Assembly: GCA_963747425.1 (NCBI GenBank) | Contig: CAVVFJ010000003.1 | Span: 1-59,658 of the forward strand | DNA length: 59,658 nt | From: DASUPK01 sp963747425 | GTDB taxonomy: Bacteria; Actinomycetota; Thermoleophilia; Solirubrobacterales; 70-9 | Direction: 5' to 3' | Part shown: positions 33,381 to 43,568 of the stretch, in pieces | Numbering within the stretch: the stretch's first letter is position 1 | Layout: every line of letters starts with the position of its first letter | Translations under genes and position numbers: made by a program | The notes under the pieces: model-generated | Seen by the model: the letters and a program-made list of their open reading frames with translations, nothing else | What the model was told of the DNA's origin: nothing | Database searches by the model: none

Positions 33381-34632
33381 CGTTCGGGGGCTCCAGAGGG
33401 TCGATCGCCATCGGCTGCTCGTGCCACTCCAACGGCAGCGCCACCTCGACGTCCAGGGAGCGACGCGGCGGCTCCGGGTCCTCGCGCGCCTCGCCGTGGT
33501 AGAGCAGGGGCGCGAGGTAGCGCGCGCTGATCTTCTGCGGCGGCCACCAGAGGGCATCCAGTGAAGCCTCCCCCTCGCCACCCCCGCCGGCGACCTCGGC
33601 CTGGAGGCTGACCGACTCGTCCCCGGTCAGGACCTTCCCTCGCAGAACTGGGCGGAACGGCTCCGGGGGCGGGACGGCGCCAACTCTATGCGCGATGTCC
33701 TGGGCGGCGACGTCGGCCTGCTGAGTGGCCAGGCCGCCCTGCTTGATCGGGAAGGTCGTCCCGTCGCCGGCCGCGTAGACATCGTCGAGCTCCTTGACCC
33801 GGGAGTAGTCATCGATCGGGATGAACCCGCCGGAATCGGCAGGCAGGCCCTCGATCCCTGGGCCCTCCATCACCGGCAACGCGACAGCCTCCGCGGGACC
33901 GAGCGCGCGGTCGCCGGGGGTCAGCCGGATTCCGCCCTCGCCGACCTCGCGAACGCTCGAGCTCGCGATCACCTCGATCCCCCTCCCGCGCAGCAGATCG
34001 CCTATCGCCGCACTGGCGGTGGGGCCGAAGATCGCCAGCGGACCGGATTCCGGAGTGACGATCGCAATCTTGACGTCTCCGCCCCTCGCCGCGGCGCGAC
34101 GCTGGGTCATCAGCGCGATCTCGTAGAGCGGCAGCGACCAGGTCACGCCCGGGGGGACGATGAAGGCCAGCCGGCGATACGTGCTCTCGGCCCGGTCGAG
34201 GAGCGCATCTGGGTCGAAGGGCTCCTTGCCGGAGGGAAAGGTTGTCGCACCCTCGAGCGCCGGGACGAAGCGGCCGCCGGCGCAGACGACGAGGTAGTCG
34301 TAGTCGAGTGCCGAGCCATCGTCGAGGTCGACGGCGTGATCCTGCGGCCGCACGGCCTTGACCGCCCGCTGGACGAAGGCTGCGCCCCTCTCCCGCGCCA
34401 GGGGCTCGAGCTCGTAGCGCGCCGCCGGGCCGAGGTCGAACGGCTCCTCGACCAGCAGCGGCTTGTAGAGGAAGTCCGGCTCCGGGGCGACCAGCGTCAG
34501 CGCTGCCCGATCCCCGGCGAGGTCGGAGAGGGCGAGAAGCGCCTCTACGCCCGCCACGCCACCGCCGACGATCACCACGCGAGTCCCGTTGTTGCCCGTC
34601 GCGTCGTTGTTCACGCCCGGGAACCTACCCAC
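33373..34632 (-). CDS. FAD-dependent NAD(P)H/sulfide-quinone-type oxidoreductase
   Basis: 419 residues. FAD motif VVIVGGGVAGVEALLAL at about 18-34, YDYLVVCAGGRF, and a C-terminal VYAAGDGTTFPIKQGGLATQQADVAAQDI typical of SQR/NDH-2 relatives. The paired redox cysteines of true sulfide:quinone reductases are not apparent, so the electron donor is uncertain. The start is GTG; a second GTG six codons in (VNNDATG) is also possible. Confidence 0.88.
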   Translation of the reverse strand: MGRFPGVNNDATGNNGTRVVIVGGGVAGVEALLALSDLAGDRAALTLVAPEPDFLYKPLLVEEPFDLGPAARYELEPLARERGAAFVQRAVKAVRPQDHAVDLDDGSALDYDYLVVCAGGRFVPALEGATTFPSGKEPFDPDALLDRAESTYRRLAFIVPPGVTWSLPLYEIALMTQRRAAARGGDVKIAIVTPESGPLAIFGPTASAAIGDLLRGRGIEVIASSSVREVGEGGIRLTPGDRALGPAEAVALPVMEGPGIEGLPADSGGFIPIDDYSRVKELDDVYAAGDGTTFPIKQGGLATQQADVAAQDIAHRVGAVPPPEPFRPVLRGKVLTGDESVSLQAEVAGGGGEGEASLDALWWPPQKISARYLAPLLYHGEAREDPEPPRRSLDVEVALPLEWHEQPMAIDPLEPPNVS

Positions 34633-34777
34633 TCAGGCGTGAGACCCGATCGGTGCTGCGCACCGGGCCGGCTACGTAGTTCGCCACACCCACAAGACCG
34701 GTGTGCCGCGCGGATGGAACACGCACACGCCGTGCGTAGATTTGACGCAACGAACCCGACCACGGAGGGATCCGCAA

Positions 34778-37072
34778 ATGGCCGTCGCAACCGCTCTGCT
34801 TCGCCGCTTCGAGGACCTGTCCAAGCAAGACGTCGACTACGCCGGCGGCAAGGGCGCCAACCTGGGCGAGATGACGGCGGCCGGCCTGCCGGTCCCCCCT
34901 GGCTTCGTGGTGGGCGCCTCGTCCTATGCGCTGTTCTGCGACGTCGGCGGGCTGCGCGACCGGATCGAGGAGCAGCTCTCCGCTGTGGACGTCGACGACA
35001 CCGCCGCGCTCGACATAGCCACCAAGGAGGTCCGCAAGATGGTCGAGGCGGAGCCCATCCCCGACGAGGTCGCCAGCGAGATCCGCACCGCGTACCTCGA
35101 GCTCGCGGGCGACCGCGACAACCCGCCTGTGGCCGTCCGCTCCTCTGCGACCGCGGAGGACACCGAGGCCGCCTCCTTCGCCGGCATGAACGAGACCTTC
35201 CTGAACGTCCGCGGCCCCGATGAGGTCGTCGACGCCGTCCGTCGCTGCTGGTCCTCGCTGTTCGGCGCCCGGACCGTCTTCTATCGCGCCAAGCAGGGCT
35301 TCGGCCAGGCGGACATGGACATCGCCGTCGTCGTCCAGATCCAGATCCTCTCCACCCGCGCGGGTGTCATGTTCACCATCGACCCGGCCTCGGGCGACCG
35401 AGATCACCTCGTGATCGAGGGCTCCCTCGGACTCGGCGAGTCTGTCGTCTCGGGCCAGGTCTCCCCCGATCGCTACGTGGTCGAGAAGGAGTCACTCCAC
35501 ATCCTCAAGCGCGACGTGAAGCGCAAGGAGCTGGTGATCGAGCCGCTCCCCGACGGCGGAACCCGCACCCGCGAGCTCTCCGGCGACGAGTCGACGAAGC
35601 CTGTGCTGAGTGACGACGAGGTCCTTCAAGTTGCCAAGCTCGGAATCCGCGACGAGGAGCACTACGGCACCCCCCAGGACACCGAGTGGGCCTTCGACGA
35701 GGAGGGCCTCGCCTGGATGCTGCAATCACGCCCGGTCACCGCCTCCGGCGGCGACAAGAGCGAGGAGCTCGCCGAGCATGAGGGCGAGGCCATCGTCCGC
35801 GGCCTCGGCGCGGCCCCCGGCATCGGCCATGGCGAGGTGAAGATCATCTCCGACCTCGCGAAGGGCAATGACCTGAAGGAGGGCGACGTCCTCGTCACTC
35901 ACATGACCGCCCCGGACTGGGTTCCGCTGATGCGGCGCTCCGCGGCGATCATCACCGACTCCGGCGGCATGACCTGCCACGCCGCAATCGTCTCCCGCGA
36001 GCTCGGCATCCCCTGCGTCGTCGGCGCCGCCGACGCGACCTCGAAGCTGCGCGACGGCGAGCTCGTCACGGTCGACGCAACCCACGGATCGGTCTACGAG
36101 GGCGAGGTCGCCCTGGTCGGCGAGGCGGACGACGGGCCCGCCCCCCTAGGGGGTGGGGCACCCGTCACCGCGACCCAGCTGCTCGTCAACCTCTCGGAGC
36201 CCTCCCAGATCGAGCGGGCGACGAAGCTGGACGTCGACGGCGTCGGCCTGCTGCGCGCCGAGCTGATGGTGATCGAGGCGCTCGAGGGCCGGCACCCGCG
36301 CCTGCTGATCGAGCAGGAGCAAGGGCGACGAGTTCGTCGACCGGATGGGCGAGGCCCTGACGAAGTTCGCCGAGGGCTTCTCCCCCCGGCCGATCACCTA
36401 CCGGATGATCGACTTCCGCTCGAACGAGTTCAGGGGCCTCGAGGGCGGCGATCGCTTCGAGCCCGAGGAGTCGAACCCGATGATCGGCTACCGGGGCGCG
36501 CTCCGCTACATGCGCGAGCCCGACCTGTTCCGCCTGGAGCTGGCGGCGATCCGCAAGGTCTGGGACGCGGGGCACACGAACTTCCACGTGATGCTGCCCT
36601 TCGTCCGCACCCCGCGCGAGCTCACCGCCTGCCGGGACATGATGCGCGACGAGGGTCTGCTCGACCTGCCCGGGTTCGAGCTCTGGGTGATGGCGGAGGT
36701 CCCCTCCGTCTACTTCCACCTGGAGCGGTACGCGGAGCTCGGCGTCAAGGGCATCTCGATCGGCTCCAACGACCTCACCCAGCTGATGCTCGGGCGCCGA
36801 TCGCGACTTCGAGGACGTCGCCGAGCTCTTCGACGAGCGCGACTCCGCCGTCGCCGACTACCTGCGCCTGCTGATCCCGAAGGCGAAGGAGCTCGGCCTC
36901 GCCACCTCGATCTGCGGCCAGGCGCCCTCGGTGCACCGCGAGTACGCCCAGCTGCTGGTCGAGGCCGGCATCGACGCGATCTCGGTCAACATCGACGCGG
37001 TCGATAGGGCCCGGCGGCTGATCGCCTCGGCCGAGCGCCGGGTGCATGCTCGACAGCCGCAGAGCGGGCTAG
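34778..37072 (+). CDS. ppsA: Phosphoenolpyruvate synthase, three single-base insertions
   Basis: About 763 residues once corrected. N-terminal ATP-grasp domain (YAGGKGANLGEMTAAGLPVPPGF, AVRSSATAEDTEAASFAGMNET), central phospho-His domain (TDSGGMTCHAAIVSRELGIPCVVG), C-terminal PEP-binding barrel (SNDLTQL, SICGQAPS). Converts pyruvate and ATP to PEP, AMP and phosphate for gluconeogenesis. Extra bases near 36320 (A), 36799 (G) and 37045 (C) break the frame; each alternative frame resumes the family sequence exactly and ends at TAG 37070-37072. CGGAGGG precedes the start. Confidence 0.9.
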
Positions 37073-37077
37073 GGCCG

Positions 37078-38568
37078 ATGGGCGAGCAGCTCACCGCCCT
37101 CGACGCGACCTTCCTCGAGCTCGAGGAGGCCGACCAGAGCGCCCACATGCACATCGGCGGGGTCATGCTGCTGGAGCCCCAGCCCGGCGGCGGGGCACCC
37201 CCGCTCGATCAGATCCGCGAGGACGTGATCGACCGCCTGCCGGACCTGCCGCGCTACACGCAGCGGCTCTCGGCGCCCCGCACGGGCGGCCTGCACTGGC
37301 CCAGCTGGGAGGAGGACGGCGATTCCGGGTCGAGCGCCACGTCTAGGTCGCCGGCCTCCCCGCTCCGGGCGGCGTCGACGAGCTGATGGAGTGGGCCGGC
37401 GAGTACTTCTCGCAGCGGCTCGACCGGACGAAGCCGCTGTGGGAGATCGCGTCCTCGAGCTGGCCGACGGGCGCTGGGCGATGGTCACCAAGACCCACCA
37501 CTGCATGATCGACGGGGTCGGCTCGGTCGACATGGCGACCATCCTGCTCGACACCGAGCGCGAGAGGCCGGACGGCGCGGAACGGCTCCTCGAACGGCCG
37601 CCCGCCGAGCACCGACGCGAACACGGCCGTGACGCCGATCGGGGCTGGCGGCGCACCGCCGCCCTGCTCGCGAGGCCCTACCTGGCCGTCGGCCACGCGG
37701 CCCTGCGGGCCGGCGCAGGCCGGCCTCCACGCCGCCGAGTCCGCGGTCGGGATCGCGACCCACCCGAGCGCGCCCGGGACGCCGCCCGTCGCTCCACGGC
37801 CCTCGCCGAGCTGATCGTCCGCGACGAGCTGGTCGCGGCGCCGGAGACCAGCCTCAACCGGCCGATCGGCGCGGGACGCCGGCTCGCGGTGCTCACCATC
37901 GAGCTGGAGGAGCTGAAGGAGATCAAGCACGCGCTCGGCGGAACGGTCAACGACGTCGTCCTGGCCGCGGCCGCCGGCGGGCTGCGCCGGCTGCTGTCGA
38001 GCGCGGCGAGGAGATCCCGCGAGCCCGGCCTGCGCGCGATGGTGCCGGTCAACATCCGCACCGCCGGCGGACCGCCTCGCGATGGGCAACCGGATCTCCT
38101 CCCTCTTCGTCCACCTGCCGGTCGCCGCCGAGATGCGGCCGAGCGCTACGGGCTCCAGGTCGAGGAGGCCGAGAGCCTCAAGTCCGGGACGCAGGCGAGG
38201 GCTCGAGCATGCTGCTCGACCTCGGCCGGCACATGCCGCCGGTGCTGCACAGCTTCGTCGCGCGCTCGCTGTTCGCGACCCGCCTCTTCAACCTGACGAT
38301 CACCAACGTGCCCGGGCCGCAGACGCCGCTCTACTACTTCGGCTCCAGGGTCGAGGAGATCTGGCCGCTGGTCCCGATCGCCGCCGCGCACGCCATCGGG
38401 CTGGCGGTATTCAGCTACGACGGGACGCTCTACTTCTGCATCAACGCCGACCGCGACACCGTCCCCGACCTCGAGGTGCTGAGGGACGGGATCGCGGAGT
38501 CGCTCGCGGAGCTCGGCGAGCTCGCCGGCGCCACGAAGGGTGGAGGCGCGCCGACGGAGACGGCCTGA
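37078..38568 (+). pseudogene. Wax ester synthase/diacylglycerol acyltransferase (WS/DGAT), many frameshifts
   Basis: Fragments in several frames assemble into a ~490-residue WS/DGAT: N-terminal LTALDATFLELEEAD, catalytic HHCMIDGVGSVD (HHxxxDG) and C-terminal NVPGPQTPLYYFG. Breaks occur near 37320, 37450, 37720, 38070 and 38205, and an in-frame TAG lies at 37344-37346. This is more damage than in neighbouring genes, so real decay is likely. An intact version would make storage wax esters or triacylglycerol. It starts 5 bp after ppsA. Confidence 0.8.
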
Positions 38569-38569
38569 G

Positions 38570-39151
38570 ATGTTCCAGGTACGGATCCACGGTCGAGGCG
38601 GCCAGGGCGTCGTCACCGCGGCGGAGATGCTCTCGATCGCCGCCTTCGAGGACGGCGAGCACGCGCAGGCCTTCCCCACCTTCGGCTCGGAGCGCACCGG
38701 CGCCCCCGTCACGTCCTTCTGCCGGATCGACGACAAGGCGATCCGCGTGCGCGAGCCGATCTCGGAGCCCGACGCCCTGATCATCCAGGATCCCACCCTG
38801 CTCCACCAGGTGAAGGTCTTCAGCGGCCTCAGCGAGGGCGGCTACGTCCTGATCAACACCTCGCGCAGCTTTGAGGACCTCGGGCTGGGCGAGTTCGCCT
38901 CGGGCTTCGCCCCCGGGCGGCTGCTCACCGTGCCCGCGAGCGAGATCGCCAACCGCCAGCTGCGCCGCCCGATGCCGAACACCGCGCTGCTCGGCGGGTT
39001 CGCCGCGATGACCGGCGCGGTCTCGCTGCAGGCCGTGGTCCGGGCGATCGCCCAGAAGTTCTCGGGCGAGGTCGCCGACCGCAACATGCTCGCCGCCGAC
39101 GTCGCCTACGAGCTCGTGCAGCACGAGATCAGGGAGCTCACCCGTGCTTAG
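38570..39151 (+). CDS. porG: Pyruvate:ferredoxin oxidoreductase gamma subunit
   Basis: 193 residues with the gamma-subunit signature VRIHGRGGQGVVTAAEML and TFGSERTGAPV. It joins domain III to the alpha and beta subunits in the four-subunit 2-oxoacid oxidoreductase type. Intact. ATG 38570 overlaps the WS/DGAT region end; its stop overlaps the porA start. Confidence 0.93.
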   Translation: MFQVRIHGRGGQGVVTAAEMLSIAAFEDGEHAQAFPTFGSERTGAPVTSFCRIDDKAIRVREPISEPDALIIQDPTLLHQVKVFSGLSEGGYVLINTSRSFEDLGLGEFASGFAPGRLLTVPASEIANRQLRRPMPNTALLGGFAAMTGAVSLQAVVRAIAQKFSGEVADRNMLAADVAYELVQHEIRELTRA

Positions 39152-40399
39152 GCAGGAGGAGGGCTCCCGAGCCGTCGCCGAGGCCGTGGCGCTCTGCCGC
39201 CCCGAGGTGATCAGCGCCTATCCGATCTCTCCGCAGACCCACATCGTCGAGCACCTCTCCGACCTGGTCCGGACCGGCGACCTGGCGCCGTGCGAGTACC
39301 TGATGGTCGAGTCCGAGTTCGGCGCGCTCTCCGCCGCGATCGGGGCGTCCGCCACCGGCGCCCGCACCTACACGGCGACGGCCTCCCAGGGCATCCTCTT
39401 CATGGCCGAGGCGCTCTACAACGCCTCAGGCCTGGGACTGCCGATCGTGATGACGATCGCGAACCGGGCGATCGGCGCGCCGATCAACATCTGGAACGAC
39501 CACTCCGACTCCATGTCGATGCGCGACTCCGGCTGGATCCAGCTCTACGCCGAGTCCAATCAGGAGGCGCTCGACATGCACATCCAGGCCTTCCGGATCG
39601 CCGAGCAGCTCTCGCTGCCGGTGATGGTCTGCATGGACGGCTTCATCCTCACCCACGCCTACGACGAGGTCGACATCCCCGACCAGGAGAAGGTCGATGC
39701 GTTCGTGCCGCCGTTCGAGCCCCGGCAGCTGCTCGACCCCGCCGACCCCATGACGATCGGGGCGATGGTCGGCCCCGAGGCCTTCTTCGAGGTCAAGTAC
39801 CTCGCCCACGCCAAGCAGATGCAGGCGCTCGACGTGATCCCGGAGGTCGCGCCAGCGCTTCGCGATCGACTTCGGGCGACCCTCCGGCGGCCTGGTGCGC
39901 CGCTACCGGACCGAGGGCGCCGAGACGATCATCGTCGCGCTCGGCTCCGTGCTGGGGACGATCGAGGAGGTCGTCGACGAGATGCGCGACGCCGGCGTCA
40001 GGGTGGGCGCGCTCGGCATCAAGTCCTTCCGGCCGTTCCCCCTCGAGGAGGTCCGCGAAGCTCTCGCCGGGGCCTGCCGCGTGGTGGTCCTGGAGAAGGC
40101 CCTGGCCCCCGGCCGGGGCGGCATCGTCTCCACCGACGTCCACGAGGCGATGGTGGGCGGCCACGCGCGCTGCAGCACCGTGATCGCCGGCCTGGGCGGG
40201 AGGGCGATCACCCGCGAGTCGCTGCAGCGGACTTCTCGAGCAGGCCGGGCGCGACGAGCTCGAGCCGCTCAACTTCCTCGACCTGGACACCGAACTGGTC
40301 CAGCGCGAGCTGGCCCGCGAGCGCAACGGCAAGCCCCCCGGCCCGCATGCCGAGAACATGCTCCGCGACCTCGGCGTGGTCGCGGCGGAGCCGCACTGA
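39144..40399 (+). CDS. porA: Pyruvate:ferredoxin oxidoreductase alpha subunit, two single-base insertions
   Basis: About 417 residues after correction. Pyrimidine-binding domain (AYPISPQTHIVEHLSDL, ESEFGALSAAIGAS, ASQGILFM), the porA-type GAPINIWNDHSDSMSMRDSGW, and C-terminal REALAG/EKALAPGRGG. Insertions near 39855 (C) and 40233 (A) shift the frame; the original resumes and ends with TGA at 40397-40399, overlapping the porB ATG. With porB it binds TPP and pyruvate. The start is GTG. Confidence 0.88.
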
Positions 40400-41464
40400 T
40401 GCCCTACCAGGACGTCAAGCTCTACCAGACGGGCACCTACGCGGTCGGCGGCCGGCTGCTCGATCCGGAGAAGCGCTCGGTGCAGGCGCGGATGGAGCGC
40501 TCCAACACGCTCACCTGCGGGCACCGCGCCTGCCAGGGATGCGGCGAGGCGCTCGGCGCCCGATTCGCCCTCGACTCCGCGATGCGGGCCACGAAGGGCA
40601 AGCTGATCGCGGCCAACGCCACGGGCTGCCTCGAGGTCTTCTCGACCCCCTATCCGGAGAGCTCCTGGCAGCTGCCCTGGATCCATTCGCTGTTCGGCAA
40701 CGCGCCGGCGGTCAGCACCGGGATCGCCGCGGCGCTGAAGGCGAAGGGCCGCGAGGACATCCGCGTCGTCGGGCAGGGCGGCGACGGCGGCACGCTCGAC
40801 ATCGGCTTCGGCTGCCTCTCGGGGATGTTCGAGCGAAACGACGACGTGCTGTTCATCTGTTACGACAACGAGGCCTACATGAACACCGGCGTCCAGCGCT
40901 CGGGCGCGACCCCGCCGGCCGCGCGCACCGCCAACACCAAGCCCGTCGGCGACGAGCCGGGCAACGTCTTCGGCCAGGGCAAGAACGCGCCGCTGATCGC
41001 GATGGCGCACGAGATCCCCTACGTCGCGACCGCGACCGTGGCCGAGCTGCGCGACCTCGAGTACAAGGTCGAGAAGGCGATGGAGTTCCGGGGCGCCCGC
41101 TACCTCCACGTCTTCGTCCCCTGCCCGCTCGGCTGGGGCTCCGCCTCCGCCGACACGGTCAAGATCGCCCGCCTCGCCAAGGAGAGCGGCATCTTCCCCG
41201 TCTTCGAGGCCGAGGACGGCGAGGTGGTCGGCGTCTCGAAGATCCGCAAGCAGGTGCCGGTCGACCGAGTACCTGAAGCTGCAGAAGCGCTACGCGCACC
41301 TCTTCAAGGACCCGCCCCGGACCGACGTGATCGAGGCGATCCAGGCCCGCGCCGACGCCAACATCCGGCGCTTCGGCCTGGACGGCGGCTACGGATCGCT
41401 GCCCGACCTGCTCCACGAGGGGCGGACGGATCTGCTCGCCGACACACCACACGGACCGCAGTGA
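40399..41464 (+). CDS. porB: Pyruvate:ferredoxin oxidoreductase beta subunit, one insertion
   Basis: About 354 residues after correction. Contains the cluster cysteines CGHRACQGCGEALG, the TPP motif GDGGTLDIGFGCLSGM…N, and the pyruvate-type YMNTGVQRSGATPP. One extra C near 41270 breaks the last ~60 residues, whose frame then reads EYLKLQKRYAHLF to the stop overlapping the next gene by ATGA. Forms the catalytic core with porA. Confidence 0.9.
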
Positions 41465-43102
41465 TGGCCTCCGCATCCCTACGCGATCACGCTCGACGTC
41501 GGCTCGAGCCTCGCCAACAAGACCGGCAGCTGGCGGACCGAGCGCGCCCAGTACGTCGACCGGCTGCCCCCGTGCAACCACGCCTGCCCCGCCGGCGAGA
41601 ACTGCCAGGCCTGGCTCTACGAGGCCGAGGACGGCGGCGAGGGCTACGAGCGCGCCTGGCGGAAGATCGTCGAGGACAACCCCTTCCCCGCGATCATGGG
41701 GCGCGTCTGTTACCACCCCTGCGAGACCTCCTGCAACCGCGGCGAGCTCGACGAGGCCGTCGGCATCCACTCGGTCGAGCGCTTCATCGGCGACGAGGCG
41801 ATCAAGCAGGGCTGGTCCTTCGATCCGCCCGCCGAGTCCTCCGGCAAGCGGGTGCTGGTCGTCGGCGCCGGGCCCTCCGGGCTCTCCGCCGCCTACCACC
41901 TGCGCCGCCTCGGCCACGAGGTGACGATCCACGAGGCCGGCCCGATGGCCGGCGGCATGATGCGCTTCGGCATCCCGACCTACCGGCTGCCGCGCGACGT
42001 GCTCGACGCCGAGGTCCAGCGCATCCTCGACATGGGCGTCGAGCTCGAGCTGAACACGAAGGTCACGAACATCGAGGAGGCGATGACCGAGGGCGGCTTC
42101 GACGCGGCCTTCCTCGCCGTCGGCGCCCACATCGGCAAGCACGCCGACATCCCGGCCGGCGAGGCCGCGCGCATCCTCGACGCCGTCTCGGTCCTCGAGT
42201 CGATGGAGGCCGACGAGAAGCCGCTGCTGGGCCGCAGGGTCGTCGTCTACGGCGGCGGCAACACCGCGATGGACGCGGCCCGCACCGCCAAGCGGCTCGG
42301 CGCCACCGACGCGGTCGTCGTCTACCGCCGCAACCGCGACAAGATGCCCGCCCACGAGTTCGAGGTCGCCGAGGCCGAGGAGGAGGGCGTGATGATGCGC
42401 TGGCTCGAGACCATCAAGCAGGTCGACGGCCACACCATCACGGTGGAGAAGATGGAGCTCGACGAGACCGGCTTCCCGCAGCCCACCGGCGAGCTCGAGG
42501 AGCTCGAGGCCGACTCGGTGATCCTCGCGCTCGGCCAGGAGGCGGACCTCTCGCTGCTCGAGGGCGTCTCGGGGATCGAGGTCGAGGACGGCGTCGTCCA
42601 GGTCGGGCCGAACATGATGACCGGGCACCAGGGCGTCTTCGCCGGCGGCGACATGGTCCCCGCCGAGCGCACCGTCACCGTCGGCGTCGGCCACGGCAAG
42701 AAGGCCGCCCGCAACATCGACGGCTGGCTGCGCGGCGAGAGCTACGAGCCGCCGCCGAAGCACGAGGTCGTCAGCTTCGACCAGCTCAACACCTGGTACT
42801 ACGCCGACGCGCCGCTGACCGTCCAGCCGGAGCTCGAGGCGGCGCGCCGGAGCTCCACCTTCGACGAGGTCGTCGGCGGGCTCGACGAGTCCAACGCGCT
42901 CTATGAGGCGCGGCGCTGCATGTCCTGCGGCAACTGCTTCAGCTGCGACAACTGCTACGGCGTCTGCCCCGACAACGCCGTGATCAAGCTCGGCCAGCCC
43001 GGCGAGCTCTACGAGATCGACCTGGACTTCTGCAAGGGCTGCGGCCTCTGCGTCAAGGAGTGCCCCTGCGGGGCGATCGAGATGGTCCCCGAGAAGATCT
43101 GA
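41464..43102 (+). CDS. GltD-type flavoprotein with ferredoxin domains (delta-subunit fusion), one insertion
   Basis: About 545 residues after removal of one base near 41476. N-terminal Cys-rich GltD domain (CNHACPAGENC, CYHPCETSC), FAD motif VLVVGAGPSGLSAAYHL, NAD(P) motif VVVYGGGNTAMDAARTA, then two C-terminal [4Fe-4S] motifs (CFSCDNCYGVCP, CKGCGLCVKECP). It probably replaces the usual PorD ferredoxin subunit and links pyruvate oxidoreductase electrons to NAD(P)H. Fifth in the ppsA-por run. Confidence 0.9.
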
Positions 43103-43114
43103 GAGGCTGAGCAA

Positions 43115-43360
43115 GTGGAGATGAGAGAGACATTCGCGAGATTCCGGGTGGCGTTCTGGGTGTTCGCCGCCGGCGTCATCGGCCTCTACCTGTACGGGCT
43201 GATCTGGGGGGCCTACAGCCCGCTCGAGCTCGGGGCGCTCAGCTTCGTCTGCGTCGGCCTGCTCGTCCTCTTCGTGTTCCACGAGGTCCGCCTCCGCATC
43301 GAGCTCCACAAGCACCCCCGGGAGGTCGACCACACCGACAAGGAGCGCCGGGGCTTCTGA
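43115..43360 (+). CDS. Small two-helix membrane protein
   Basis: 81 residues: helices FWVFAAGVIGLYLYGLIWGA and LGALSFVCVGLLVLFVFHEV, with charged ends. The start is GTG with GAGGCTGAG upstream. It follows the GltD-type gene by 12 bp and may be a membrane partner, but no family is recognised. Confidence 0.55.
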   Translation: MEMRETFARFRVAFWVFAAGVIGLYLYGLIWGAYSPLELGALSFVCVGLLVLFVFHEVRLRIELHKHPREVDHTDKERRGF

Positions 43361-43361
43361 C

Positions 43362-43568
43362 CTAGGGGTAGACGGTCTCGCCGGTCTCCGAGTCGATCAC
43401 CTCGATCGCGAGGGCGGGACAGGCCTTCGCGGCCTTCAGGATCTCCTTGTCCGACCCCTCGCCGATCACCTCCGCGGTATCGCCCAACGCGAAGACCCCG
43501 GGGGCGATGTCGACGCAATCACCGTGCGCGCTGCACGCGCTCCGGTCCACCTTTGGTATGTAGCTCAT
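43362..43568 (-). CDS. Single-cluster ferredoxin
   Basis: 68 residues with CSAHGDCVDIAP and a distant CP (ACPALAIEV), the three-Cys pattern of [3Fe-4S] ferredoxins that serve actinobacterial P450s and reductases. The second position of the canonical Cx2Cx2C is replaced, as in P450 ferredoxins. It overlaps the reductase gene by ATGA, so the two form a redox pair. Confidence 0.92.
   Translation of the reverse strand: MSYIPKVDRSACSAHGDCVDIAPGVFALGDTAEVIGEGSDKEILKAAKACPALAIEVIDSETGETVYP

Noticed and set aside
31045..41480. Programmed ribosomal frameshifting to explain split genes
   Set aside because: Shift sites share no slippery heptamer or downstream structure, differ in inserted base, and occur in unrelated housekeeping genes.
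41159..43333. 724-codon minus-strand frame opposite the GltD gene
   Set aside because: Shadow frame rich in LVE/HHA repeats with no family features; the plus strand has clear motifs.
43115..43360. Ferredoxin subunit following the por cluster
   Set aside because: The 81-residue product is a two-helix membrane protein without cysteine clusters; the ferredoxin domains are within the GltD fusion.
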